From Apium graveolens (Eukaryota > Streptophyta > Magnoliopsida > Apiales > Apiaceae), in the NCBI RefSeq assembly GCF_009905375.1, contig NW_027417467.1:1-64000 (forward strand): a DNA stretch of 64,000 nt. Reading direction: 5' to 3'. The notes below the pieces were generated by a model. The model made no database searches and was not told where the DNA came from. It saw only the letters and a list, made by a program, of their open reading frames with translations. Positions 18,501 through 32,870 of the stretch are shown piece by piece. The first letter of the stretch is position 1. Every line of letters starts with the position of its first letter. Made by a program: the position numbers and the translations under genes.

Positions 18501-21500
18501 AGTTATAAGGTTGATTAGAGCCAAAATATGGCCCAAAATTGACTCGTATAAAAGTGGTACCGAGAGGAGGTAAAAGGATGTCAAATTGGATGTATATGAT
18601 GTTAACATGTTAATAATATTAATATATGGTGGCAAGTGACTCTTATAGGGTGCAAAATCACTTTAATATGGTGTAAAGTGACTTACAAGGGTAGTTAGAG
18701 CTAAAATGAGGCCCAAAATTGACTTGTATAAAAGTGGTACTAAAAGGAGGTAAAGGATGTTAAATTGGATGTATATGATGTTTACATGTTAATTGTACAA
18801 ATATATGGCGGCAAGTAACTATTATAGGGTGCAAAATCACTCTAATATGGTGTAAAGTGAATTACAAAGTTGATTAGAGCCAAAAAGTTGCCCAAATATG
18901 ACTCGTATAAAACTGGTACCAAGAGGTGGTAAAAAGATGTCAAATTGGATGAATATGAGGTTTACATGTTAATTGTACTAATATGTGGTGAAAAGTGACT
19001 CTTATAGGGTGAAAAATCACTCTAATATGGTATAAAGTGAATTACAAGGTTGATTAGAGCCAAAATGTGGCCCAAATTTGACTCGTAGAAAAGTGGTACC
19101 AAGTGGAGGTAAAAGGATGTCAAATTGGATGTATATGATGTTTACATGTTAATTGTACTAATATATGGTGTCAAGTGACTCTTATAGGGTGCAAAATCAC
19201 TCTAATATGGTGTAAAGTGACTTACAAGGTTGATTAGAGCCAAAATGTGGCCCAAAATTAACTCGTATAAAGTGGTACCAAGAGGTGGTAAAAGGTAATC
19301 AAATTGAATATATAATTTTTACATGTTAATTGTACTAATATATGGTGACAAGTGACTCTTATAGGGTGCAAAATCACTCTAATATGGTGTAAATTTAGTT
19401 ACAAGGTTGATTAGAGCCAAAATGTGGCCCAAAATTGATTCGTTTAAAAGTGGTACCGAGAGGAGGTAAAAGGATGTCAAATTGGATGTATATAATGTTT
19501 ACATGTTAATAGTACTAATATATGGTGGCAAGTGATTTTGTAGGGTGCAAAATCACTCTAATATGGTGTAAAGTGATTTACAAGGTTGATTAGAGCCAAA
19601 ATGCTGCCCAAAATTGACTCGAATAAAAGTGGTACCAAGAGTTGGTAAAAGGATGTCAAATTGGACGTATATGATGTTTACATGTTAATTGTACTAATAT
19701 ATGGTGGCAAGTGACTCTTATAGGGTGTAAGATCACTCTAATTTTGTGTAGAGTGAGTAACATGGTTGATTAGAGCCAAAATGTGGCCCAAAATTGACTC
19801 GTATAAAGTGGTACCAAGATGTGGTAAAAGGTAATCAAATTGGATGTATATGATGTTTACATGTTAATTGTACTAATATATGGTGACAAGTGACTTTTAT
19901 AGGGTGCAAAATCACTCTAATATGGTGAAAAGTGACTTACAAGGTTGATTAGAGCTAAAATGTGGCCCAAAATTAACTCGTATAAAGTGGTACCAAGAGG
20001 TGGTAAAAGGTAATCAAATTGAATATATAATTTTTACATGTTAATTGTACTAATATATGGTGTCAAGTGACTCTTATAGGGTGCAAAATTACTCTAATAT
20101 GGTGTAAATTTAGTTACAAGGTTGATTAGAGCCAAAATATGGCCCAAAATTGACTCGTATAAAAGTGGTACTGAAAGGAGGTAAAAGGATGTCAAATTGT
20201 TTGTATATGATGTTTACATGTTAATTGTACTAATATATGGTGTCAAGTGACTCTTATAGGGTGCAAAATCACTCTAATATGGTGTAAAGTGAATTACAAG
20301 GTTGATTAGAGCCAAAATGTGGCCCAAAATTGACTCGAATAAAAGTGGTAAGAAGAGTTGGTAAAAGGATGTCAAATTGGACGTATATGATGTTTACATG
20401 TTAATTGTACTAATATATGGTGTCAAGTGACTCAAAATATGGTGACAAATTAATGTTAATTGTACTAGTATATGATGTTTACATGTTAATTGTACTAATA
20501 AATGGTGACAAGTGACTCTTATAGGGTGCAAAATCACTCTAATATGGTGTAAATTTAGTTATAAGGTTGATTAGAGCCAAAATATGGCCCAAAATTGACT
20601 CGTATAAAAGTGGTACCGAAAGGAGGTAAAAGGATGTCAAATTGGATGTATATGATGTTGACATGTTAATAGTACTAATATATGGTGGCAAGTGACTCTT
20701 ATAGGGTGCAAAATCACTCTAATATGGTGTAAAGTGACTTACAAGGGTAGTTAGAGCTAAAATGAGGCCCAAAATTGACTTGTATAAAAGTGGTACTAAA
20801 AGGAGGTAAAGGATGTTAAATTGGATGTATATGATGTTTACATGTTAATTGTACAAATATATGGCGTTAAGTAACTATTATAGGGTGCAAAATCACTCTA
20901 ATATGGTGTAAAGTGAATTACAAAGTTGATTAGAGCCAAAATGTTGCCCAAATATGACTCTTATAAAACTGGTACCAAGAGGTGGTAAAAAGATGTCAAA
21001 TTATGTATATGAGGTTTACATGTTAATTGTACTAATATGTGGTGAAAAGTGACTCTTATAGGGTGCAAAATCACTCTAATATGGTATAAAGTGAATTAGA
21101 AAGTTGATTAGAGCCAAAATGTGGCCCAAATTTGACTCGTAGAAAAGTGGTACCAAGTGGAGGTAAAAGGATGTCAAATTGGATGTATATGATGTTTACA
21201 TGTTAATTGTACTAATATAAGGTGTCAAGTGGCTCTTATAGAGTGAAAAATCACTCTAATATGGTGTAAGGTGACTTACAAGGTTGATTAGAGCCAAATA
21301 TGGTCAAAAATTGACTCGTATAAAAGGGGTACCAGGAGTTGGTGTAAGGTGACTTACAAGGTTGATTAGCGCCAAAATATGGCCCAAAATTGACTCGAAT
21401 AAAAGTTGTAACAAGAGTTGGTAAAAGGATGTCAAATTGGACGTATATAATGTTTACATGTTATTTGTACTAATATATGGTGACAAGTGACTCTAATAGG

Positions 21501-22802
21501 GTGCAAAATCACTCTAATATGGTGTAAATTTAGTTATAAGGTTGATTAGAGCCAAAATATGGCCCAAATTTGACTCGTAGAAAAGTGGTACCAAGTGGAG
21601 GTAAAAGGATGTCAAATTGGATGTATATGATGTTTACATGTTAATTGTTCTAATATAAGGTGTCAAGTGACTCTTATAGAGTGCAAAATCACTCTAATAT
21701 GGTGTAAGGTGACTTACAAGGTTGATTATAGCCAAATATGGCCAAAAATTGACTCATATAAAAGGGGTACCAAGAGTTGGTGTAAGGTGACTTACAAGGT
21801 TGATTAGCGCCAAAATGTGGCCCAAAATTGACTCGAATAAAAGTTGTAACAAGAGTTGGTAAAAGGATGTCAAATTGGACGTTTATGATGTTTACATGTT
21901 AATTGTACTAATATATGGTGTCAAGTGACTCAAAATATGGTGACAAGTTAATGTTAATCGTACTAGTATATGATGTTTACATGTTAATTATACTAATATA
22001 TGGTGACAAGTGACTCTTATAGGGTGCAAAATCACTCTAATATGGTGTAAATTTAGTTACAAGGTTGATTAGAGCCAAAATATGGCCCAAAATTGGCTCG
22101 TATAAAAGTGGTACCGAAAGAAGGTAAAAGGATGTCAAATGGGATGTATATGATGTTGACATGTTAATAGTACTAATATATGGTGGCAAGTGACTCTTAT
22201 AGGGTGCAAAATCACTCTAATATGGTGTAAAGTGACTTACAAAGGTGGTTAGAGCTAAAATGAGGCCCAAAATTGACTTGTATAAAAGTGGTACTAAAAG
22301 GAGGTAAAGGATGTTAAATTGGATGTATATGATGTTTACATGGTAATTGTACTAATATATGGTGACAAGTGACTCTTATAGGGTGCAAAATCACTCTAAT
22401 ATGGTGTAAATTTAGTTATAAGATTGATTAGAGCCAAAATATGGCCCAAATTTGACTCGTAGAAAAGTGGTACCAAGTGGAGGTAAAAGGATGTCAAATT
22501 GGATGTATATGATGTTTACATGTTAATTGTACTAATATAAGGTGTCAAGTGACTCTTATAGAGTGCAAAATCACACTAATATGGTGTAAGGTGACTTACA
22601 AGGTTGATTAGAGCCAAATATGGCCAAAAATTGACTCGTATAAAAGGGGTACCGAGAGTTGGTGTAAGGTGACTTACAAGGTTGATTAGCGCCAAAATGT
22701 GGCCCAAAATTGACTCGAATAAAAGTGGTAACAAGAGTTGGTAAAAGGATGTCAAATTGGACGTATATGATGTTTACATGTTAATTATACTAATATATGG
22801 TG

Positions 22803-25800
22803 TTAAGTAACTCAAAATATGGTGACAAGTTAATGTTAATCGTACTAGTATATGATGTTTACATGTTAATTGTACTAATATATGGTGACAAGTGACTCTT
22901 ATAGGGTGCAAAATCACTCTAATATGGTGTAAATTTAGTTACAAGGTTGATTAGAGCCAAAATATGGCCCAAAATTGGCTCGTATAAAAGTGGTACCGAA
23001 AGGAGGTAAAAGGATGTCAAATTAGATGTATATGATGTTGACATGTTAATAGTACTAATATATGGTGGCAACTGACTCTTATAGGGTGCAAAATCACTCT
23101 AATATGGTGTAAAGTGACTTACAAGGGTGGTTAGAGCTAAAATGAGGCCCAAAATTGACTTGTATAAAAGTGGTACTAAAAGGAGGTAAAGGATGTTAAA
23201 TTGGATGTATATGATGTTTACATGTTAATTGTACAAATATATGGCGGCAAATAACTATTATAGGGTGCAAAATCACTCTAATATGGTGTAAAGTGAGTTA
23301 CAAAGTTGATTAGAGCCAAAATGTGGCCCAAATATGACTCGTATAAAACTGGTACCAAGAGGTGGTAAAAAGATGTCAAATTGGATGTATATGAGGTTTA
23401 CATGTTAATTGTACTAATATGTGGTGAAAAGTGACTCTTATAGGGTGCAAAATAACTCTAATATGGTATAAAGTGAATTACAAGGTTGATTAGAGCCAAA
23501 ATATGGCCCAAATTTGACTCGTAGAAAAGTGGTACCAAGTGGAGGTAAAAGGATGTCAAATTGGATGTATATGATGTTTACATATTAATTGTACTAATAT
23601 AAGGTGTCAAGTGACTCTTATAGAGTGTAAATCACTCTAATATGGTGTAAGGTGACTTACAAGGTTGATTAGAGCCAAATAGGGCCAAAAATTGACTCGT
23701 ATAAAAGGGGTACCAAGAGTTGGTGTAAGGTGACTTACAAGGTTGATTAGCGCCAAAATGTGGCCTAAAATTGACTCGAATAAAAGTGGTAACAAGAGTT
23801 GGTAAAAGGATGTCAAATTGGACGTATATGATGTTTACATGTTAATTGTACTAATATATGGTGACAAGTGACTCTTATAGGGTGCAAAATCACTCTAATA
23901 TAATGTAAATTTAGTTACAAGGTTGATTAGAGCCAAAATATGGCCCAAAATTGACTCGTATAAAAGTGGTACCGAAAGCAGGTAAAAGGTTGTCAAATTG
24001 GATGTATATGATGCTGACATGTTAATAGTACTAATATATGGTGGCAAGTGACTTTTATAGGGTGCAAAATCACTCTAATATGGTGTAAAGTGACTTACAA
24101 GGTTGATTAGGGCCAAAATGTGGCCCAAAATTGACTCGAATAAAAGTGGTAACAAGAGTTGGTAAAAGGATGTCAAATTGGACCAATAAGATGTTTACAT
24201 GTTAATTGTACTAATATATGGTGGAAAGTGGCCCTTATAGGGTGTAAAATCACTCTAATATGGTGTAAAGTGAGTAACAAGGTTGATTAGAACCAAAATG
24301 TGACCCAAAATTAACTCGTATAAGTGGTACCAAGAGGTGGTAAAAGGTAATCAAATTGAATATATAATTTTCACATGTATATTGTACTAATATATGATGG
24401 CAAGTGATCTTATAGGGTGCAAAATCACTCTAATATGGTGTAAATTTACTTACAAGGTTGATTAGAGCCAATATGTGGTCCAAAATTGACTCGTATAAAA
24501 GTGGAACCGAGAGGAGGTAAATGGATGTCAAATTGGATGTTTATGATGTTTACATGTTAATAGTACTAATATATGGTGGCAAGTGACTTTTATAGGGTGC
24601 AAAATCACTCTAATATGGTGTAAAGTGACTTACAAGGTTGATTAGCGCCAAAATGTGGCCCAAAATTGACTCGAATAAAAGTGGTAACAAGAGTTGGTAA
24701 AAGGATGTCAAATTGGACGTATATGATGTTTACATGTTAATTGTACTAATATATGGTGTCAAGTGACTCTTATAGGGTGCAAAATCACTCTAATATGGTG
24801 TAAAGTGACTTACAAGGTTGATTAGAGCCAAAATGTGGCCCAAAATTAACTCGTATAAAGTGGTACCAAGAGGTGGTAAAAGGTAATCAAATTGAATATA
24901 TAATTTTTACATGTTAATTGTACTAATATATGGTGACAAGTGACTCTTATAGGGTGCAAAATCACTCTAATATGGTGTAAATTTAGTTACAAGGTTGATT
25001 AGAGCCAAAATGTGGCCCAAAATTGATTCGAATAAAAGGGGTACCGAGAGGAGGTAAAAGAATGTCAAATTGGATGTATATGATGTTTACATGTTAATAG
25101 TACTAATATATGGTGGCAAGTGATTTTATAGGGTGCAAAATCACTCTAATATGGTGTAAAGTGATTTACAAGGTTGATTAGAGCCAAAATGTTGCCCAAA
25201 ATTGACTCGAATAAAAGTGGTACCAAGAGTTGGTAAAAGGATGTTAAATTGGACGTATACGATGTTTACATGTTAATTGTACTAATATATGGTGGCAAGT
25301 GACTCTTATAGGGTGTAAGATCACTCTAATTTGGTGTAAAGTGAGTAACATGGTTGATTAGAGCCAAAATGTGGCCTAAAATTGACTCGTATAAAGTGGT
25401 ACCAAGAGGTGGTAAAAGGTAATCAAATTGGACGTATATGATGTTTACATGTTAATTGTACTAATATATGGTGCAAGTGACTTTTATAGGGTGCAAAATC
25501 ACTCTAATATGGTGTAAAGTGACTTACAAGGTTGATTAGAGCCAAAATGTGGCCCAAAATTAACTCGTATAAAGTGGTACCAAGAGGTGGTAAAAGGTAA
25601 TCAAATTGAATATATAATTTTTACATGTTAATTGTACTAATATATGGTGTCAAGTGATTCTTATAGGGTGCAAAATCACTCTAATATGGTGTAAATTTAG
25701 TTACAAGGTTGATTAGAGCCAAAATATGGCCAAAAATTGACTCGTATAAAACTGGTACCGAAAGGAGGTAAAAGGATGTCAAATTGGATGTATATGATGT

Positions 25801-26010
25801 TTACATGTTAATTGTACTAATATATGGTGTCAAGTGACTCTTATAGGGTGCAAAATCACTCTAATATGGTGTAAAGTGAATTACAAGGTTGATTAGAGCC
25901 AAAATGTGGCCCAAAATTGACTCGAATAAAAGTGGTAACAAGAGTTGGTAAAAGGATGTCAAATTGGACGTATATGATGTTTACATGTTAATTGTACTAA
26001 TATATGGTGT
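22803..26010. repeat. Satellite HOR, 3209 bp order, further copy
   Basis: The landmark spacings reproduce copy 1: partial monomer 22803 to ACTCGTAG 23517 is 714 bp (5410 to 6124 is 714); 23517 to CACATGTATA 24372 is 855 (856 in copy 1); 24372 to the next partial monomer 26010 is 1638 (1639 in copy 1). So the full unit is present some 19 kb away from copy 1. Confidence 0.8.
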
Positions 26011-26054
26011 CAAGTGACTCAAAATATGGTGACAAGTTAATGTTAATTGTACTA

Positions 26055-28580
26055 GTATATGATGTTTACATGTTAATTGTACTAATACATGGTGACAAGT
26101 GACTCTTATAGGGTGCAAAATCACTCTAATATGGTGTAAATTTAGTTACAAGGTTGATTAGAGCCAAAATATGGCCCAAAATTGACTCGTATAAAAGTGG
26201 TACAGAAAGGAGGTAAAAGGATGTAAAATTGGATGTATATGATGTTGACATGTTAATAGTACTAATATATGGTGGCAAGTGACTCTTATTGGGTGCAAAA
26301 TCACTCTAATATGGTGTAAAGTGACTTACAAGGGTAGTTAGAGCTAAAATGAGGCCCAAAATTGACTTGTATAAAAGTGGTACTAAAAGGAGGTAAAGGA
26401 TATTAAATTGGATGTATATGATGTTTACATGTTAATTGTACAAATATATGGCGGCAAGTAACTATTATAGGGTGCAAAATCACTCTAATATGGTGTAAAG
26501 TGAATTACAAAGTTGATTAGAGCCAAAATGTTGCCCAAGTATGACTCGTATAAAAGTGGTACCAAGAGGTGGTAAAAAGATGTCAAATTGGATGTATATG
26601 AGGTTTACATGTTAATTGTACTAATCTGTGGTGAAAAGTGACTCTTATAGGGTGCAAAATCACTCTAATATGGTATAAAGTGAATTACAAGGTTGATTAG
26701 AGCCAAAATGTGGCCTAAATTTGACTCGTAGAAAAGTGGTACCAAGTGGAGGTAAAAGGATGTCAAATTGGATGTATATGATGTTTACATGTTAATTGTA
26801 CTAATATAAGGTGTCTAGTGACTCTTATAGAGTGCAAAATCACTCTAATATGGTGTAAGGTGACTTACAAGGTTGATTAGAGCCAAATATGGCCAAAAAA
26901 TGACTCGTATAAAAGGGGTACCAAGAGTTGGTGTAAGGTGACTTACAAGGTTGATTAGCGCCAAAATGTGGCCCAAAATTGACTCGAATTAAAGTGGTAA
27001 CAAGAGTTGGTAAAAGGATGTCAAATTGGACGTATATGATGTTTACATGTTAATTGTACTAATATATGGTTACAAGTGACTCTTATAGGCTGCAAAATCA
27101 CTCTAATATGGTGCAAATTTAGTTACAAGGTTGATTAGAGCCAAAATATGGCCCAAAATTGACTCGTATAAAAGTGGTACCGAAAGGAGGTAAAAGGATG
27201 TCAAATTGGATGTATATGATGTTGACATGTTAATAGTACTAATATATGGTGGCAAGTGAGTCTTATAGGGTGCAAAATCACTCTAATATGGTGTAAAGTG
27301 ACTTACAAGGGTAGTTAGAGCTAAAATGAGGCCCAAAATTGACTTGTATAAAAGTGGTACTAAAAGGAGGTAAAGGATGTTAAATTGGATGTATATGATG
27401 TTTATATGTTAATTGTACAAATATATGGCGGCAAGTAACTATTATAGGGTGCAAAATCACTCTAATATGGTGTAAAGTGAATTACAAAGTTGATTAGAGC
27501 CAAAATGTTGCCCAAATATGACTCGTATAAAAATGGTACCAAGAGGTGGTAAAAAGATGTCAAATTGGATGTATATGAGGTTTACATGTTAATTGTACTA
27601 ATTTGTGGTGAAAAGTGACTCTTATAGGGTGCAAAATCACTCTAATATGGTATAAAGTGAATTACAAGGTTGATTAGAGCCAAAATGTGGCCCAAATTTG
27701 ACTCGTAGAAAAGTGGTACCAAGTGGAGGTAAAAGGATGTCAAATTGGATGTATATGATGTTTAAATGTTAATTGTACTAATATAAGGTGTCTAGTGACT
27801 CTTATAGAGTGCAAAATCACTCTAATATGGTGTAAGGTGACTTACAAGGTTGATTAGAGCCAAATATGGCCAAAAATTGACTCGTATAAAAGGGGTACCA
27901 AGAGTTGGTGTAAGGTGACTTACAAGGTTGATTAGCGCCAAAATGTGGCCCAAAATTGACTCGAATAAAAGTGATAACAAGAGTTGGTAAAAGGATGTCA
28001 AATTGGACGTATATGATGTTTACATGTTAATTGTACTAATATATGGTGACAAGTGACTCTTATAAAGTGCAAAATCACTCTAATATGGTGTAAATTTAGT
28101 TACAAGGTTGATTAGAGCCAAAATATGGCCCAAAATTGACTCATATAAAAGTGGTACCGAAAGGAGGTAAAAGGATGTCAAATTGGATGTATATGATGTT
28201 GACATGTTAATAGTACTAATATATGGTGGCAAGTGACTCTTATAGGGTGCAAAATCACTCTAATATGGTGTAAAGTGACTTACAAGGGTAGTTAGAGCTA
28301 AAATGAGGCCCAAAATTGACTTGTATAAAAGTGGTACTAAAAGGAAGTAAAGGATGCTAAATTGGATGTATATGATGTTTAGATGTTAATTGTACAAATA
28401 TATGGCGGCAAGTAACTATTATAGGGTGCAAAATCACTCTATTATGGTGTAAAGTGAATTACAAAGTTGATTAGAGCCAAAATGTTGCCCAAATATGACT
28501 CTTATAAAACTGGTACCAAGAGGTGGTAAAAAGATGTCAAATTGGATGTATATGAGGTTTACATGTTAATTGTACTAATA
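26055..28580. repeat. Satellite HOR, 977 bp unit, about 2.6 copies
   Basis: CAAGGGTAGT occurs at 26329, 27306 and 28283, exactly 977 bp apart, and ACTCGTAG at 26724 and 27701. The unit is about 5.5 monomers and includes the 79 bp partial monomer (AAAAGGGGTACC junction). Boundaries are approximate. Confidence 0.8.
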
Positions 28581-29029
28581 TATGGTGACAAGTGACTCTT
28601 ATAGGGTGCAAAATCACTCTAATATGGCGTAAAGTGCCTTACAAGGTTGATTAGAGCCAAAATGTGGCCCAAAATTAACTCGTAAAAAGTGGTACCAAGA
28701 GGTGGTAAAAGGTAATCAAATTGAATATATAATTTTTACTAGTATAGGATGTTTACATGTTAATTGTACTAATATATGGTGTCAAGTGACTCTTATAGGG
28801 TGCAAAATCACTCTAATATGGTGTAAATTTAGTTACAAGGTTGATTAGAGCCAAAATATGGCCCAAAATTGACTCGTATAAAAGTAGTACCGAAAGGAGG
28901 TAAAAGGATGTCAAATTGGATGTATATGATGTTTACATGTTAATTGTACTAATATATGATGTCAAGTGACTCTTATAGGGTGCAAAATCACTCTAATATG
29001 GTGTAAAGTGAATTACAAGGTTGATTAGA

Positions 29030-32000
29030 GCCAAAATGTGGCCCAAAATTGACTCGAATAAAAGTGGTAACAAGAGTTGGTAAAATGATGTCAAATTGGA
29101 CGTATATGATGTTTACATGTTAATTGTACTAATATATGGTGTCAAGTGACTCAAAATATGGCGACAAGTTAATGTTAATTATACTAGTATAGGATGTTTA
29201 CATGTTAATTGTACTAATATATGGTGACAAGTGACTCTTATAGGGTGCAAAATCACTCTAATATGGTGTAAATTTAGTTACAAGGTTTATTAGAGCCAAA
29301 ATATGGCCCAAAATTGACTCGTATAAAAGTGGTACCGAAAGGATGTAAAAGGATGTCAAATTGGATGTATATGATGTTGCCATGTTAATAGTACTAATAT
29401 ATGGTGGCAAGTGACTCTTATAGGGAGCAAAATCACTTTAATATGGTGTAAAGTGACTTACAAGGGTGGTTAGAGCTAAAATGAGGCCCAAAATTGACTT
29501 GTATAAAAGTGGTACTAAGAGGAGGTAAAGGATGTCAAATTGGATGTATATGATGTTTACATGTTAATTGTACAAATATTTGACGGAAAGTAACTATTAT
29601 AGGGTGCAAAATCACTCTAATATGGTGTAAAGTGAATTACAAAGTTGATTAGAGCCAAAATGTGGCCCAAATATGACTCGTATAAAACTGGTACCAAGAG
29701 GTGGTTAAAAGATGTCAAATTGGATGTATATGAGGTTTACATGTTAATTGTACTAATATATGGTGGCAAGTGACTCTTATAGGGTGCAAAATCACTCTAA
29801 ATGGTATAAAGTGAATTACAAGGTTGATTAGAGCCAAAATGTGGCACAAAATTGACTCGTATAAAAGTGGTAACAAGAGTTGGTAAAAGGATGTCAAATT
29901 GGACGTATATTATGTTTACATGGTAATTGTACTTATATATGGTGACAAGTGACTTTTATAGGGTGCAAAATCACTCTAATATGGTGTAAAGTGACTTACA
30001 AGGTTGATTAGAGCCAAAATGTGGCCCAAAATTAACTCGTATAAAGTGGTACCAAGAGGTGGTAAAAGGTAATCAAATTGAATATATAATTTTTACATGT
30101 TAATTGTACTAATATATGGTGACAAGTGACTCTTATAGGGTGCAAAATCACTCTAATATGGTGTAAATTTAGTTACAAGGTTGATTAGAGCCAAAATGTG
30201 GCCCAAAATTGATTCGTATAAAAGTGGTACCGAGAGGAGGTAAAAGGATGTCAAATTGGATATATATGATGTTTACATGTTAATAGTACTAATATATGGT
30301 GGCAAGTGATTTTATAGGGTGCAAAATCACTCTAATATGGTGTAAAGTGATTTACAAGGTTGATTAGAGGCAAAATGTGGCCCAAAATTGACTCGAATAA
30401 AAGTGGTACCAAGAGTTGGTAAAAGGATGTCAAATTGGACGTACACGATGTTTACATGTTAATTGTACTAATATATGGTGACAAGTGACTCTTATAGGGT
30501 GTAAGATCACTCTAATTTGGTGTAAAGTGAGTAACATGGTTGATTAGAGCCAAAATGTGGCCCAAAATTGACTCGTATAAAGTGGTACCAAGAGGTGGTA
30601 AAAGGTAATCAAATTGGATATGTAATGTTTACATGGTAATTGTACTAATATATGGTGACAAGTGACTTTTATAGGGTGCAAAATCACTCTAATATGGTGT
30701 AAAGTGACTTACAAGGTTGATTAGAGCCAAAATGTGGCCCAAAATTAACTCGTATAAAGTGGTACCAAAAGGTGGTAAAAGGTAATCAAATTGAATATAT
30801 AATATTTACATGTAAATTGTACTAATATATGGTGACAAGTGACTCTTATAGGGTGCAAAATCACTCTAATATGGTGTAAATTTAGTTACAAGGTTGATTA
30901 GAGCCAAAATGTGGCCCAAAATTGATTCGTATAAAAGTGGTACCGAGAGGAGGTAAAAGGATGTCAAATTGGATGTATATGATGTTTACATGTTAATAGT
31001 ACTAATACATGGTGGCAAGTGATTTTATAGGGTGCAAAATCACTCTAATATGGTGTAAAGTGATTTACAAGGTTGATTAGAGACAAAATGTGGCCCAAAA
31101 TTGACTCGAATAAAAGTGGTAACAAGAATTGGTAAAATGATGTCAAATTGGACGTATATGATGTTTACATGTTAATTGTACTAATATATGGTGTCAAGAG
31201 ACTCAAAATATGGTGACAAGTTAATGTTAATTGTACTAGTATAGGATGTTTACATGTTAATTGTACTAATATATGGTGACAAGTGACTCTTATAGGGTGC
31301 AAAATCACTCTAATATGGTGTAAATTTAGTTACAAGGTTTATTAGAGCCAAAATATGACCCAAAATTGACTCGTATAAAAGTGGTACCGAAAGGAGGTAA
31401 AAGGATGTCAAATTGGATGTATATGATGTTGCCATGTTAATAGTACTAATATATGGTGGCAAGTGACTCTTATAGGGTGCAAAATCACTTTAATATGGTG
31501 TAAAGTGACTTACAAGGGTGGTTAGAGCTAAAATGAGGCCCAAAATTGACTTGTATAAAAGTGGTACTAAGAGGAGGTAAAGGATGTCAAATTGGATGTA
31601 TATGATGTTTACATGTTAATTGTACAAATATATGGCGGCAAGTAACTATTATAGGGTGCAAAATCACTCTAATATGGTGTAAAGTGAATTACAAAGTTGA
31701 TTAGAGCCAAAATGTGGCCCAAATATGACTCGTATAAAACTGGTACCAAGAGGTGGTTAAAAGATGTCAAATTGGATGTATATGAGGTTTACATGTTAAT
31801 TGTACTAATATGTGGTGGCAAGTGACTCTTATAGGGTGCAAAATCACTCTAATATGGTATGAAGTGAATTACAAGGATGATTAGAGCCAAAATGTGGCAC
31901 ACAATTGACTCGTATAAAAGTGGTAACAAGAGTTGGTAAAAGGATGTCAAATTGGACGTATATGATGTTTACATGGTAATTGTACTAATATATGGTGACA

Positions 32001-32870
32001 ATTGACTTTTATAGGGTGCAAAATCACTCTAATATGGTGTAAAGTGACTTACAAGGTTGATTAGAGCCAAAATGTGGCCCAAAACTAACTCGTATAAAGT
32101 GGTACCAAGAGGTGGTAAAAGGTAATCAAATTGAATATATATTATTTACATGTTAATTGTACTAATATATGGTGAGAAGTGACTCTTATAGGGTGCAAAA
32201 TCACTCTAATATGGTGTAAATTTAGTTACAAGGTTGATTAGAGCCAAAATGTGGCCCAAAATTGATTCGTATAAAAGTGGTACCGAGAGGAGGGAAAAGG
32301 ATGTCAAATTGGATGTATATGATGTTTACATGTTAATAGTACTAATATATGAAGGCAAGTGATTTTATAGGGTGCAAAATCACTATAATATGGTGTAAAG
32401 TGATTTACAAGGTTGATTAGAGCCAAAATGTGGCCCAAAATTGACTCGAATAAAAGTGGTACCAAGAGTTGGTAAAAGGATGTCAAATTGGACTTACACG
32501 ATGTTTACATGTTAATTGTACTAATATATGATGGCAAGTGACTCTTATAGGGTGTAAGATCACTCTAATTTGGTGTAAAGTGAGTAACATGGTTGATTAG
32601 AGTCAAAATGTGGCCCAAAATTGACTCGTATAAAGTGGTACCAAGAGGTGGTAAAAGGTAATCAAATTGGATATATAATGTTTACATGTTAATTGTACTA
32701 ATATATGGTGACAAGTGACTCTTATAGGGTGCAAAATCACTCTAATATGGCGTAAAGTGACTTACAAGGTTGATTAGAGCCAAAATGTGGCCCAAAATTA
32801 ACTCGTATAAAGTGGTACCAAGAGGTGGTAAAAGTTAATCAAATTGAATATATAATTTTTACATGTTAAT
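29030..32870. repeat. Satellite HOR, 2053 bp unit, about 1.9 copies
   Basis: Three landmarks agree: GTGGCAC at 29841 and 31894 (2053), GTAAGATCAC at 30501 and 32554 (2053), and the partial monomer at 29142 and 31194 (2052). The unit is 11.5 monomers. Boundaries are approximate. Confidence 0.75.

Larger units (their letters stand above)
7352..21210. repeat. Satellite HOR, 2056 bp unit, three tandem copies
   Basis: The partial-monomer junction TCAAGTGACTCAAAATATGG lies at 16311, 18367 and 20423, exactly 2056 bp apart. ACTCGTAGAA lies at 17025, 19081 and 21135 (2056 and 2054 bp). Copies: 7352-7811 plus 15504-17099; 17100-19155; 19156 to about 21210. The unit is about 11.5 monomers and reads as the 3209 bp order lacking about 1153 bp. 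Confidence 0.8.
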
